Positions 42,351 to 50,672 of a stretch of 64,000 nucleotides of DNA are shown here, one piece after another. Source of the stretch: BOG-908 sp965198915 (GTDB lineage Bacteria; Pseudomonadota; Alphaproteobacteria; Acetobacterales; Acetobacteraceae); the NCBI GenBank assembly GCA_965198915.1, contig CBDAQC010000006.1, positions 682,001 to 746,000 on the forward strand. Reading direction: 5' to 3'. The first letter of the stretch is position 1, and the number at the start of each line of letters is the position of its first letter. Under the pieces are notes generated by a model. That model had not been told where the DNA came from, did no database searches, and saw nothing but the letters and a program-made list of their open reading frames with translations. A program made the position numbers and the translations under genes.

Positions 42351-43814
42351 TTACTTCGCTTGCGTCTCCCAAGGCGCCGCCTGCTCCAGTTGCGCGGCCA
42401 GCCGGATCAGCACGCCCTCGCTGTCCGCCGCCCCCACAAACTGCACGCCCACCGGCAACGCCTTTCCACCCGCCTCCGCCGGCGCCAGGTGCAACGGCAC
42501 CGACATACTGGGCGTGAACGTCAGGTTGGAGAGCTGGGTGAAAGGCGTGCGCGCCAGGCTCTCCTGCACCATGCGGTCCAGCAGCCCGATCTTGAGCATC
42601 AGCCTTCCGGCGCGCAGCGTGCGCACGGCCGCGGCCAGGCGTAGCTGGGCGGGCGGCGTGTCCAGCTCGCCGATGCGGGCGGGCGGGGCGGCCACGGTGG
42701 GGGTCAGCCACAGATCGTAGCTTTGGTGGAAGCGGGCCAGCGCGCGGGCAAAGCCGTTCCATTGCAGGTGTGCGCCCACGTACTCGCCCGCCGACAGGGT
42801 GCGGCCCAGCGTCGCGAGCAGCGCCGTCTCCGCCTCGAACGCGGCGGGCGGGGCCCCGCTGGCGGCCACTTCGGCGGCCACCTGGCCAAGATAGAGCTTG
42901 ATGTAGCAGGCGGCCACCGCGGCGCCGTCTATCTCGGGTGCCGCCTCCTCCACCTGGTGGCCGAGCGATTCCAGCAGGCGGGCGGCATTGTGCACCGCAT
43001 CGATGCAGGGTTGGTGCACGGGCGTGCCCAGCGGCGAGGCGGTGGAGAGGCCGATGCGCAAGCGGCCGGGCGGGATGTCGGTCTCGGCGGCGTAGGGGCG
43101 CTCGGGCGGCGCGGGCACGAAGGGGTCGCCCGGCTCGGGGTGGCACAGCACGTCCAGCATGCGGGCGGTGTCGCGCACGCTGCGGGTCAGCACGCCGTTC
43201 GACGACGCACCCTCCCACACCTGCCCCGCCTGCGCCCCCCAGGAGACGCGGCCGGTGCCGGGCTTTAGGCCGAACAGGCCGCAGAAGCTGGCCGGGATTC
43301 GTATGGAGCCGCCGCCGTCATTGGCGCCCGCCATCGGCACCAGGCCGGCGGCCACCGCGGCGGCCGAACCACCGGAGCTGCCGCCCGCGGTGCGCGTGCT
43401 GTCCCACGGGTTGCGCGTGGAGCCCCACAGCTTGGATTCGGTGACGGCCTTCAGCCCCAGCTCCGGCGTGGCGGTGCGGCCGAAGATGACGAGGCCGGCA
43501 TCCAGGCACCGCCGGGTGTAGGCGCTGTGCGCGGCCGGGCGGCGGTTTCGGTAGGGGGCGGCGCCGGCCGTGTGCGGCTGGCCCGCATATTCCTGGCCGA
43601 TGTCCTTCAGCAGAAACGGCACGCCGGCGAACGGGCCGGCCAAAGGCTGGCTGGCCTGTGCGCGCGCCGCGTCGTCGAAGCGGATCGGCACGGCGTTCAG
43701 CGTGGCGGCGGAGGCGTCCGTCTTGCGTATGGCGTCCTCCAGCAGCTCGGCCGGCGAGACCTGGCGCGTGGCGACCAGCTCGGCCAAAGCGGTGGCGTCC
43801 AGGTTCTCATACAT
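42351..43814 (-). CDS. Amidase (amidase-signature family)
   Basis: 487-residue Ser-cisSer-Lys amidase. Lys70 in GVPFLLKDIG; GGSSGGSAAAVAAG at 144-157 provides Ser146; GGGSIRIPASFCGLFGLKP supplies the nucleophile Ser170. All three catalytic residues are in place. Located between the PimF-like gene and the divergent thiolase, so it may feed acids from amides into the same route (inference). Confidence 0.9.
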   Translation of the reverse strand: MYENLDATALAELVATRQVSPAELLEDAIRKTDASAATLNAVPIRFDDAARAQASQPLAGPFAGVPFLLKDIGQEYAGQPHTAGAAPYRNRRPAAHSAYTRRCLDAGLVIFGRTATPELGLKAVTESKLWGSTRNPWDSTRTAGGSSGGSAAAVAAGLVPMAGANDGGGSIRIPASFCGLFGLKPGTGRVSWGAQAGQVWEGASSNGVLTRSVRDTARMLDVLCHPEPGDPFVPAPPERPYAAETDIPPGRLRIGLSTASPLGTPVHQPCIDAVHNAARLLESLGHQVEEAAPEIDGAAVAACYIKLYLGQVAAEVAASGAPPAAFEAETALLATLGRTLSAGEYVGAHLQWNGFARALARFHQSYDLWLTPTVAAPPARIGELDTPPAQLRLAAAVRTLRAGRLMLKIGLLDRMVQESLARTPFTQLSNLTFTPSMSVPLHLAPAEAGGKALPVGVQFVGAADSEGVLIRLAAQLEQAAPWETQAK

Positions 43815-43896
43815 GCGTGCGGTGCTTCCCGGTTTGTTGGAATCGTGTCTGTCGCGTGCCTATGTGTCGGTCAACAACGAACCGGGAGAGCGAGCC

Positions 43897-45069
43897 ATGG
43901 AAGACATCGTCATCGTATCGGCGGCGCGCACGCCGGTCGGCAGCTTCAACGGGGCGTTTGCCGCGGTGGCGGCGGCCGAGCTGGGTACTACCGCGTTGCG
44001 GGCGGCGATGGAGCGGGCCGGCGTCGCACCCGGCGAAGTGGACGAGGTGATACTGGGCCACGTGCTGGGCGCGGCCCAGGGGCAGAACCCGGCGCGTCAG
44101 GCCGCGCGCCATGCCGGCGTGCCGGACGAGAAGACGGCTTTCGGCATCAACCAGGTATGCGGCAGCGGGCTGCGCGCGGTGGCGCTCGCCGCCCAGCAGA
44201 TACGCACCGGCGAGAGCGCGATCGTGGCCGCCGGCGGCATGGAGAGCATGAGCCAGTCCGCCCACGCGGCCTATCTCCGGTCGGGGACCAAGATGGGCGC
44301 GCTGGAGCTGACCGACACCATGCTGAAGGACGGGTTGTGGGACGCGTTCCACGGCTACCACATGGGCATCACGGCGGAGAACGTGGCGCAGAAATACCAG
44401 ATCACCCGGCAGATGCAGGACGAGTTTGCGGTCGCCTCGCAGAACAAGGCGTCCGCCGCCAGCAAGAGCGGCCGCTTCGCCGACGAGATCGCGGCGGTGA
44501 CCGTGAAGGGCCGCAAGGGCGACGTGGTGGTGGAGACTGACGAGTATATCCGCCACGACAGCGACATGGCCGCGATGGGCAAGCTGCGGCCCGCCTTCAA
44601 CAAGGAAGGCACGGTGACGGCCGGCAACGCCAGCGGCATCAATGACGGGGCCGCCGCCCTGGTGCTGATGAGCGGCGCCGAGGCGCAGCGCCGTGGGCTG
44701 ACCCCGCTGGCGCGCATCGCGAGCTTTGCCACCGCCGGCGTCGATCCCGCGATCATGGGCACCGGCCCGATCCCCGCCAGCCGCCGCGCGCTGGAGCGCG
44801 CCGGCTGGTCGGTGGGCGATTTGGACCTGATCGAGGCCAATGAGGCTTTCGCCGCCCAGGCCTGCGCGGTGAACAAGGACCTCGGCTGGGACACGGACCG
44901 CGTGAACGTCAACGGCGGCGCCATCGCGCTGGGTCACCCGATCGGCGCGTCCGGTGCGCGGGTGCTGGTGACGCTGCTGCACGAGATGGGCAAGCGTGAC
45001 GCCAAGAAGGGGCTGGCCACGCTGTGCATCGGCGGCGGTATGGGTGTGGCGATGTGCGTGGAGCGGTAG
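43897..45069 (+). CDS. Acetyl-CoA acetyltransferase (thiolase)
   Basis: 390-residue thiolase. Catalytic Cys88 in GINQVCGSGLRAVALAAQQI, catalytic His in GGAIALGHPIGASGARVLV, and second Cys in ATLCIGGGMGVAM; these define a type II (biosynthetic or degradative) thiolase. ATG with GGGAGAG upstream. Likely to cleave 3-ketoacyl-CoA from the PimF-like enzyme, or to make acetoacetyl-CoA. Confidence 0.93.
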   Translation: MEDIVIVSAARTPVGSFNGAFAAVAAAELGTTALRAAMERAGVAPGEVDEVILGHVLGAAQGQNPARQAARHAGVPDEKTAFGINQVCGSGLRAVALAAQQIRTGESAIVAAGGMESMSQSAHAAYLRSGTKMGALELTDTMLKDGLWDAFHGYHMGITAENVAQKYQITRQMQDEFAVASQNKASAASKSGRFADEIAAVTVKGRKGDVVVETDEYIRHDSDMAAMGKLRPAFNKEGTVTAGNASGINDGAAALVLMSGAEAQRRGLTPLARIASFATAGVDPAIMGTGPIPASRRALERAGWSVGDLDLIEANEAFAAQACAVNKDLGWDTDRVNVNGGAIALGHPIGASGARVLVTLLHEMGKRDAKKGLATLCIGGGMGVAMCVER

Positions 45070-45084
45070 GGCGGGAAGAAGGGA

Positions 45085-45216
45085 AGCAAGATCTTCTTTT
45101 TCGAGAAAAAGAAGCAAAAAGCTTTTGGTCCGCTGTCGCGGGAACGTTGAAGCGCGCGTTTCAGCGTTGCGCCCGCGATGGAAGTTCTCTGGTTCTATAT
45201 TTGAAGAAGAACTGCC
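45085..45216. repeat. LIR-1 element with decayed right arm
   Basis: Left arm CTTCTTTTTCGAGAAAAAG, GCAAAAAGCTTTTGG, CGCTGTCGCGGGAACG; the right arm (GGAAGTTCTCTGGTTC, TTTGAAGAAGAACTGCCG) is corrupted. Another arm follows at 45305. Confidence 0.75.
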
Positions 45217-45304
45217 GTTTTTGCTTTGTTGAGCCGCAAATCGGCAGCGAGCGTGATTAAGGGACCTTGAGAGTCGGGCTCGCTGAGACGGGCGCTTCAA
45301 CAGA

Positions 45305-45364
45305 CCGCGACAGCCGAACCAAAAGCTTTTTGCTTCTTTTTCTCGAAAAAGAAGGCCTTGCTTA
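45305..45364. repeat. LIR-1 half element
   Basis: Right arm CGCGACAGCCGAACCAAAAG, CTTTTTGCTTCTTTTTCTCG, AAAAAGAAGGCCTTGCTT ends nine bases before the OPT stop. The 300-base gap between thiolase and OPT is almost entirely repeat. Confidence 0.85.
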
Positions 45365-45373
45365 CCCTTACTG

Positions 45374-47329
45374 CTAAAGTGCCCGAGGCCTGCGCACCGA
45401 CCACGCAAACACCGCCCAAACCCCGGCGAACACCGCCAATCCCAACCACCCCGCCGCACCCTCAAACGACGACCCCACCACCGATAGCGGGGACTGGCTG
45501 CCGGTGGCGCCGATCACCGCCGCCATGCCCACGCCCACCAGGCTTTCGCCCACGATGAAGCCGCTGGCGATCAGCACGCCGCGGCGCTGCGCGCGTTCGG
45601 CGTCCGCGCGGCCGCGCAACTGGCGGTCCACCACCCAGCCGAGTATGGCGCCGATCGCCAGCGTCACGCCCACGGTGGGCGGCAGATACAGGCCGATGCC
45701 CACGGCCAGCACGGGTATGCCGGCGCGTCCGGCGCGTTTCAGGGCGAAGTCGGTGGCGATCAGCACCAGGCCCGCGGCGATGCCGATGCCGATCGACGTC
45801 CAGTCCAGCGTGCCGCCGAAGATGCCGCGGGCGATGGCGGCCATCAGCGTGGCCTGCGGGGCGGCCAGCGCCTGGTTCGGGTCCATGCCGGCATCCGGCA
45901 TGGCGCCTGGGAAGCCGTAGGCATGGTAGAGCAGGTCCAGCACCGGCGGGATCACCAGCGCGCCCACCACGCAGCCTACTACGAGCACCGCCTGCTGCCG
46001 CCACGGCGTGGCGCCCACCAGCAGGCCGGTCTTCAGGTCCTGCAAATTGTCGTTGCTGACGGTGGCGGTGGCCAGCACCACGGAGACCACGAACAGGGTG
46101 AAGGCGATGGCGGCCCGGCGTCCGTCCTCGCTGGCCAGCATGCCGCCGCTGCGCAGCAGGGCGAGCAGCAGCAGCGAGGTGAGTATGGTGGCGATGATGG
46201 CGATGCCGGAGATGGGCGAGCTGGAGCTGCCGACCAGGCCCGCCATGTAGCCGCAGGCGGCGGCCACCGCGAAGCCGAACACCACGCTGAAGACGCAGCC
46301 GAACGCCACCAGGCCCCAGACGCCGAAGGCGTGGGCGGGGCCGGCGCCGTGCAGGAACGCGGCAAAAGTGGCGGCCATGACGAGCAGGGCGGCGGTGAAG
46401 GTGAGGCCGATCCAGCGCGGCGCCATGTCGCGGTCCGTCTGCGGCGCGCCGGCCGGACCGGGGGCGGCGCGGCTGGCGCGCAGGCTGTCTCGCACGCCGG
46501 CGATGGTAGGGCCCAGCAGCCCGGCCAGCGACCAGATGGCCGCCACTCCGATCAGCCCGGCACCCATGAAGCGCACCTGGTGGGACCACAGGCCGGTGGC
46601 GTACGGGATCAGCGCGGTGCCGGCGGGTGCGGGGTGCAGGGTGGTGAGCACGGGCACCGCCACGCCCCAGGCCAGCACGGCGCCCAGCAGCATGGCCAGC
46701 CCGCCGGCGATGCCGACCAGGTAGCCGGCGCCCAGCAGGGCCAGGGAGAACCCCGTCGATAGCCGGAACGCGGCGTGGCCCAGCGCGAACCACTGGCTGA
46801 TTCCCTCGCCCAGCACGTGCAGGCCGGTGGTGGCGAAGCTGACGGTGGCAGCCACGATGCCGCCGGCGGCGATGTCGGCGGCTCCTGGCTCGCCAGGTGC
46901 GGTCTGGCCGTGGCCCACGCGGAGGATTTCGGCGGCGGCCACGCCTTCCGGGTAGGGCAGGGTGGAGTTGACCACCATGGCGCGGCGCAGCGGGATGGTG
47001 AACAGCACGCCCATGACGCCGCCCGCCGCGCACACGCCGGCGCTCTGCCAGAACGGGAAGCCGTGCCAGTGGCCCACGATGACCAGCGCGGGCATGACGA
47101 AGATGACGGAGGACAGGGTGCCCGCGGCCGAGGCTTGCGTCTGCACCATGTTGTTTTCCAGGATGTTGCCACCGCCCAGCGCGCGCAGCACGGCCATGGA
47201 GATGACGGCGGCCGGGATGGAGCTGGCGAAGGTGAGCCCGACCTTAAGGCCGAGATAGACGTTGGCGGCGGTGAACACGACGGTGATCAGCGCACCGAGG
47301 ATGAGGCCGCGTACGGTCAGTTCGCGCAA
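45374..47329 (-). CDS. OPT-family oligopeptide/metal-chelate transporter, start uncertain
   Basis: 651-residue, ~15-segment membrane transporter. Family motifs: VYLGLKVGLTFASSIPAAVI, GVSEXX-type segments are not certain, but TLPYPEGVAAAEILRVGHG, GSSSSPISGIAIIATILTSL and LKTGLLVGATPWRQQAVLVV are characteristic of OPT proteins. Takes up oligopeptides or siderophore-like complexes. There is no ATG: the reading frame is open through the LIR-1 repeat and a TTG (LRELTVRGLILGAL) is the only start codon in place, without a ribosome site. The true start may be unusual or lost. Confidence 0.85.
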   Translation of the reverse strand: MRELTVRGLILGALITVVFTAANVYLGLKVGLTFASSIPAAVISMAVLRALGGGNILENNMVQTQASAAGTLSSVIFVMPALVIVGHWHGFPFWQSAGVCAAGGVMGVLFTIPLRRAMVVNSTLPYPEGVAAAEILRVGHGQTAPGEPGAADIAAGGIVAATVSFATTGLHVLGEGISQWFALGHAAFRLSTGFSLALLGAGYLVGIAGGLAMLLGAVLAWGVAVPVLTTLHPAPAGTALIPYATGLWSHQVRFMGAGLIGVAAIWSLAGLLGPTIAGVRDSLRASRAAPGPAGAPQTDRDMAPRWIGLTFTAALLVMAATFAAFLHGAGPAHAFGVWGLVAFGCVFSVVFGFAVAAACGYMAGLVGSSSSPISGIAIIATILTSLLLLALLRSGGMLASEDGRRAAIAFTLFVVSVVLATATVSNDNLQDLKTGLLVGATPWRQQAVLVVGCVVGALVIPPVLDLLYHAYGFPGAMPDAGMDPNQALAAPQATLMAAIARGIFGGTLDWTSIGIGIAAGLVLIATDFALKRAGRAGIPVLAVGIGLYLPPTVGVTLAIGAILGWVVDRQLRGRADAERAQRRGVLIASGFIVGESLVGVGMAAVIGATGSQSPLSVVGSSFEGAAGWLGLAVFAGVWAVFAWSVRRPRAL

Positions 47330-47340
47330 GGAAGAAAGCA

Positions 47341-47458
47341 GTCCTTTTTTCGGAGAAAAGGACCAAAAAACTTTGCTCCCTGCTCGGGGCTGTATCAGCA
47401 GCCGCCGACAGGGAGCAAAAGTTTTTTGCTCCTTTTTTCCAAAAAAGAAGGCCTTGCT
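47341..47458. repeat. LIR-1 intergenic hairpin element, GTCC version
   Basis: Left hairpin GTCCTTTTTTCGGAGAAAAG GAC, a third stem version in which the T-A pair is replaced by C-G. Right arm GGGAGCAAAAGTTTTTTGC, TCCTTTTTTCCAAAAAAGAA. Ends at the Trm112 stop. Confidence 0.92.
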
Positions 47459-47643
47459 TACTCTATCGGCCGCGCCTCGTCCGGCAGCATGATCGGTATC
47501 CCGTCGCGTACCGGATAGGCCAGCCCGGCACTTCGGCTGATCAGCTCGCCAGCCGTGCGGTCATACTCCAGCGGACCCTTCGTCACCGGGCAGACGAGGA
47601 TTTCCAGCAAACGCGGGTCCAGGGGTGCGGTGTCCAAGGCCAT
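47458..47643 (-). CDS. Trm112/YcaR family small zinc-ribbon-like protein
   Basis: 61 residues: MALDTAPLDPRLLEILVCPV, TKGPLEYDRTAGELISRSAG, LAYPVRDGIPIMLPDEARPI. This is the YcaR (UPF0434/Trm112) pattern. Trm112-type proteins activate methyltransferases in other organisms. Follows LON and ybbN, five bases after the LON stop. Confidence 0.9.
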   Translation of the reverse strand: MALDTAPLDPRLLEILVCPVTKGPLEYDRTAGELISRSAGLAYPVRDGIPIMLPDEARPIE

Positions 47644-47648
47644 CTCCC

Positions 47649-48311
47649 TTAGCTCGGCCGGGCGTCGGGGTCGCCCTCGTGCACGGACATGCGCAGCAGC
47701 GCCAGCAGGTCGGCCGCGCGGTCGGCGTCCGTGGGCGCCTCCAGCAGCGCCTGCTTTTCCGCGTCGTCGAACGGGCACAGCATGGCGAGCGTGGTCACCA
47801 GAGTCGCCTCCGGCATGCGCTCGATCGCGTCCCAGTTGGCGTCTATGCCGTGCAGGGTGAAGAACGGCCGCAGGGCGCCCAGCAGCTCGCTGCGCTGCAC
47901 GCCCATGGAGCTGCCGAACGGGGCCAGATCCGGCTGGAAGTGGCTGAAATCGGCGGTGACGCGGCGGTAGCCGTGGCGTATCGGCAGCTCGTCTATCACC
48001 CTGAAGCGGCTGACGCCGGTCAGCGTGATGAGGTAGCGGCCGTCTTCCGTCTCGGCGAACTGGGACAGCCGGCCCAGACAGCCGATCTGGTACAGGCTGG
48101 GTCCGTTCGGGGCGCGCGGGGCGTGCACGTTAGGCTGGATCATGCCGAACATGCGGCCTTGCGCCAGCGCGTCGTCGACCAGGGCCAGGTAGCGCGGCTC
48201 GAAGATATTCAGCGGCAATCGGCCGTGGGGGAGGAGCAATGCCCCGGGGAGCGGGAAGATTGGGAACTCCGACGGCAGGTCAGCCTGGGTCGGACGGAGC
48301 AAGCTCATCAT
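47649..48311 (-). CDS. LON N-terminal (substrate-binding) domain protein
   Basis: 220 residues consisting only of the Lon substrate-binding domain: EFPIFPLPGALLLPHGRLPL, NIFEPRYLALVDDALAQGRM, YQIGCLGRLSQFAETEDGRY, LITLTGVSRFRVIDELP. No ATPase or protease follows. Part of the conserved ybbN-LON-Trm112 order; function unknown, possibly a substrate adaptor. Confidence 0.9.
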   Translation of the reverse strand: MMSLLRPTQADLPSEFPIFPLPGALLLPHGRLPLNIFEPRYLALVDDALAQGRMFGMIQPNVHAPRAPNGPSLYQIGCLGRLSQFAETEDGRYLITLTGVSRFRVIDELPIRHGYRRVTADFSHFQPDLAPFGSSMGVQRSELLGALRPFFTLHGIDANWDAIERMPEATLVTTLAMLCPFDDAEKQALLEAPTDADRAADLLALLRMSVHEGDPDARPS

Positions 48312-48315
48312 GCCC

Positions 48316-49329
48316 TTATGCGAACAGAAGGGCGGACAATTTTCGCCGCGCCGCCACGGTGGCGGGGTCCGCGAACCCCCACGCCTCGAAGAACTTCAGC
48401 AATTGCTGGCGCGCTGCGTCCTCTCGCCAGGTACGGTCACGCCTGACGATCTCCAGCAGCGCGTCGGCCGCTTCCATGCGTTGGCCGGCGGCGTTCAGCG
48501 CGGTTGCCAGCTCGTAGCGCGCTTCGTGGTCCGCCGGGTCCGCGGCCACACGCTGGGCGAAGGCGCCCACCTGGCCCGCGGCGCGGCGGCCTTCGGCGGC
48601 CAGGGCGAGCGCGGAACGGGCGCCGGCGATCTCCGCGTGTTCGGCGAGCTTTGGCGGCACCTGGGCCAGCGCGTCGGCCGCCTGGTCCTCGTCACCCAGC
48701 GCCAGCAGCGCGCGTATTAGCCCGCCCCAGGCGTCCGGGTTCTCCGGATCCTCGTTCAGCAAAGCGGAGAAGCCGTCCGCCGCGGCATCGGGCGCGCCCG
48801 CTTCCAGTGCGGCGCGGGCGTCGGCCAGTATGTCCGCCTGCGGCATGGTGCCGCCGGCGAGCTTCAGCAGCGCCTCGGCGAAGCGCTTGATTTCGGATTC
48901 GGGCAGGGCGCCCTGGAAGATGTCGGCGATCTGGCCTTGCCAAAAGGCGGCGACGGTGGGGACGGATTGCAGCGGCAGGCCGAGCTGGGTGAGCTGGGCG
49001 ATTAGCGCCTTGTTCTTGTCGATATCTATCTTGACCAGGCGCAGGCGGCCGCCGGCGGCGAGCGTCACGCGCTCCAGCGCGGGGGTGAGCTGCTTGCAGG
49101 GGCCGCACCAGGTGGCCCAGAAATCGACCAAGACGGGGATGGTGCGCGAGGCTTCGATGACGTCCGCCATGAAGCTGCGCTGGTCACCGTCCATGATCAT
49201 AGCGCCCGCGGCGCCTGCGGGCGCGGCGCCGGGCTGGGGCGCGGCTGGGTGCGGCTGGCCGGCGGCGGAGGCCGCGGCGCGAGGGGGCCGGGCCGTGCCT
49301 GCCGGCTTCTGGCCGATGATGTAGTCCAT
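48316..49329 (-). CDS. Thioredoxin-TPR co-chaperone YbbN (CnoX-like)
   Basis: 337 residues. After a proline/alanine-rich leader, a thioredoxin domain with WCGPC at residues 74-78 (FWATWCGPCKQLTPALERVT), then a helical TPR-like half (ADARAALEAGAPDAAADGFS, NPDAWGGLIRALLALGDEDQ, HEARYELATALNAAGQRMEA). YbbN/CnoX proteins hold oxidised proteins for folding. The ATG used gives the family start MDYIIGQKPA. Upstream sequence 49330-49482 contains no gene. Confidence 0.9.
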   Translation of the reverse strand: MDYIIGQKPAGTARPPRAAASAAGQPHPAAPQPGAAPAGAAGAMIMDGDQRSFMADVIEASRTIPVLVDFWATWCGPCKQLTPALERVTLAAGGRLRLVKIDIDKNKALIAQLTQLGLPLQSVPTVAAFWQGQIADIFQGALPESEIKRFAEALLKLAGGTMPQADILADARAALEAGAPDAAADGFSALLNEDPENPDAWGGLIRALLALGDEDQAADALAQVPPKLAEHAEIAGARSALALAAEGRRAAGQVGAFAQRVAADPADHEARYELATALNAAGQRMEAADALLEIVRRDRTWREDAARQQLLKFFEAWGFADPATVAARRKLSALLFA

Positions 49330-49482
49330 GGAATGGTCCGTCCCTGCGAGGTGGCTGCGAGGCCTGCAGCTTAACATGTTGCGTGCGCCGTTTGCTGCAA
49401 GCCGTTTTGCCCATCGTGCCGGCGCTTCGGGGCCTTGCAATCCGTGCGGGCGGGGATTAAGCAGCGCCTCCTCCGCAGGAGC

Positions 49483-49557
49483 GCGGGCGTAGCTCAGGGG
49501 TAGAGCACAACCTTGCCAAGGTTGGGGTCGAGGGTTCGAATCCCTTCGCCCGCTCCA
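49483..49557 (+). tRNA. tRNA-Gly (anticodon GCC)
   Basis: A 75-base cloverleaf: acceptor GCGGGCG/CGCCCGC, D arm TAGCTCAGGGGTAGAGCA, anticodon loop TTGCCAA with GCC at 49515-49517, T arm GAGGGTTCGAATCCCTT, and an encoded CCA. It marks the junction between the repeat-rich backbone and the gene island to the right, and tRNA 3' ends are usual integration sites. Confidence 0.97.
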
Positions 49558-49584
49558 GATTTTCTTAATGAAATCAAAGAGTTA

Positions 49585-49609
49585 AAGCGGTCCTTCGGGG
49601 CCGTTTTTT
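49585..49609 (+). terminator. Rho-independent terminator after tRNA-Gly
   Basis: Stem CGGTCC/GGGCCG (one G-U wobble) with a TTCG tetraloop followed by six T residues, 30 bases past the tRNA. Confidence 0.85.
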
Positions 49610-49837
49610 GCTTCCCCGCCCAGCGGGTCGGTCCCGGGGAAGCACCGGGGAAGCAGCCGGCATCATGCCGCGGGATAAGGCCGGCGGCATTTGGCACGGG
49701 CGATAAGGCCATTTCATGCCGATCGGCGCGACCGGCAGGCTCAGTCACAGGTACGTCCCAGCCAAGTGGACGCATGGCACTGAGTGCCTCCGACCCTCCA
49801 GGGACGGTAATACCGATGAGATTGGGCTGCGTGACCA
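49610..49837. other. Gap between tRNA and toxin gene
   Basis: About 230 bases with no credible gene. A minus-strand opening there is an artefact of the antisense of the tRNA. CCGGGGAAGCACCGGGGAAG is a short tandem repeat (10-base unit) at 49635-49654, otherwise nothing is recognisable. Confidence 0.5.
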
Positions 49838-50362
49838 TCACCGCTCAGAGCTCCCCGCCGCCATGCGCATTGGCAGCACCAGCCGAAGCGAGTCGGGCAG
49901 CCGCACAAACCCATGGGCCGCGTAGAAACCGGCCGCAGCCTCGTCCAGCGCATCGACCACGACCATTGAGGAGCCGACCGTGCCTGCGCTGTCGAACGCG
50001 CGCCGCAACGCATCCGCCAGCAGCACCGCCCCGAGCCGCTGCCCCTGACGCTCCTTCGCGACGGCCAGGCGACCGATCAGCGTGGCACTCACCAGCGGGT
50101 AGCGCGGGACGTGCTTGCGAGCCGCCTCCGGCACATCGCCCTGCGAGATCGCCATGGCGCACAGCGTGTAGTATCCCAACACGTGGGTCGGCTCGCTGAC
50201 CTCGCTCAGGATGAATACGCCATTCGCCTTTCGGCGAACGTCCTGGCCAGCCTGGGTCTTGAGGTAGCGATCCAGGCTTTCCACCCCACAGGTAAAGCTG
50301 CCACGGTCGTGCTCCTCCCCGAGCAGCACGATCCGAAGGTCCTCCAATGGCCGTGTCGCCAT
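49838..50362 (-). CDS. GNAT-family toxin (TacT-like acetyltransferase)
   Basis: 174 residues. Acetyl-CoA site motif RLAVAKERQGQRLGAVLLAD at residues ~97-116, then FYAAHGFVRLPDSLRLVLPM. Such toxins acetylate aminoacyl-tRNAs; TacT of Salmonella acetylates glycyl- and other tRNAs. Start directly after the antitoxin stop (TGAATG). Immediately next to tRNA-Gly, an intriguing but possibly coincidental location. Confidence 0.85.
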   Translation of the reverse strand: MATRPLEDLRIVLLGEEHDRGSFTCGVESLDRYLKTQAGQDVRRKANGVFILSEVSEPTHVLGYYTLCAMAISQGDVPEAARKHVPRYPLVSATLIGRLAVAKERQGQRLGAVLLADALRRAFDSAGTVGSSMVVVDALDEAAAGFYAAHGFVRLPDSLRLVLPMRMAAGSSER

Positions 50363-50659
50363 TCATGGCACGACCCGGCGCTTATGCTCCGCAAACGCCC
50401 TCTGAAGCCGCTCGCTCGGCGCCGGGGGACTGACCAGTGCATCGAAGAACACAGCCCGATCCCGGTCCGACAGGAGGAGCGTTTCATGCTCCGCAATCGT
50501 CCGCCGGGCAGCGTCCGTGAGCGCGGTCATGCAGAAATCTGTCAGCTTGCGCCGTTCGAGTTGCGCCGCCCGTTCGATCAGAGCCTTGGTAGGTTCATCG
50601 ACGCGAAACCCAAGCCGCTCTTCCCGAAGCCGTCGGTCTATCTTTGCTGGCGTTGCCAT
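50363..50659 (-). CDS. DUF1778 antitoxin (TacA-like)
   Basis: 98 residues: RVDEPTKALIERAAQLERRK, LTDFCMTALTDAARRTIAEH is the ribbon-helix-helix part, followed by LLSDRDRAVFFDALVSPPAP, the toxin-binding part. Ribosome site GGAGG five bases before the ATG used. Ends against the GNAT toxin start. Typically represses its own promoter. Confidence 0.85.
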   Translation of the reverse strand: MATPAKIDRRLREERLGFRVDEPTKALIERAAQLERRKLTDFCMTALTDAARRTIAEHETLLLSDRDRAVFFDALVSPPAPSERLQRAFAEHKRRVVP

Positions 50660-50672
50660 GGTCACCTCCAGC

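Noticed and set aside
958..47458. LIR-1 considered as a CRISPR array or an insertion sequence
   Set aside because: Copies are not regularly spaced in tandem, have inverted arms rather than direct repeats with spacers, and encode no transposase.
49483..49557. A second copy of the tRNA 3' end as an att site within the window
   Set aside because: The tRNA 3' sequence GGGTTCGAATCCCTTCGC was not found again to the right by eye; the other att site, if any, is outside.
49494..49841. A 115-residue minus-strand reading frame across tRNA-Gly with ending GEGIRTLDPNLGK
   Set aside because: It is the antisense of the tRNA (a well-known false gene pattern) and has no ribosome site.
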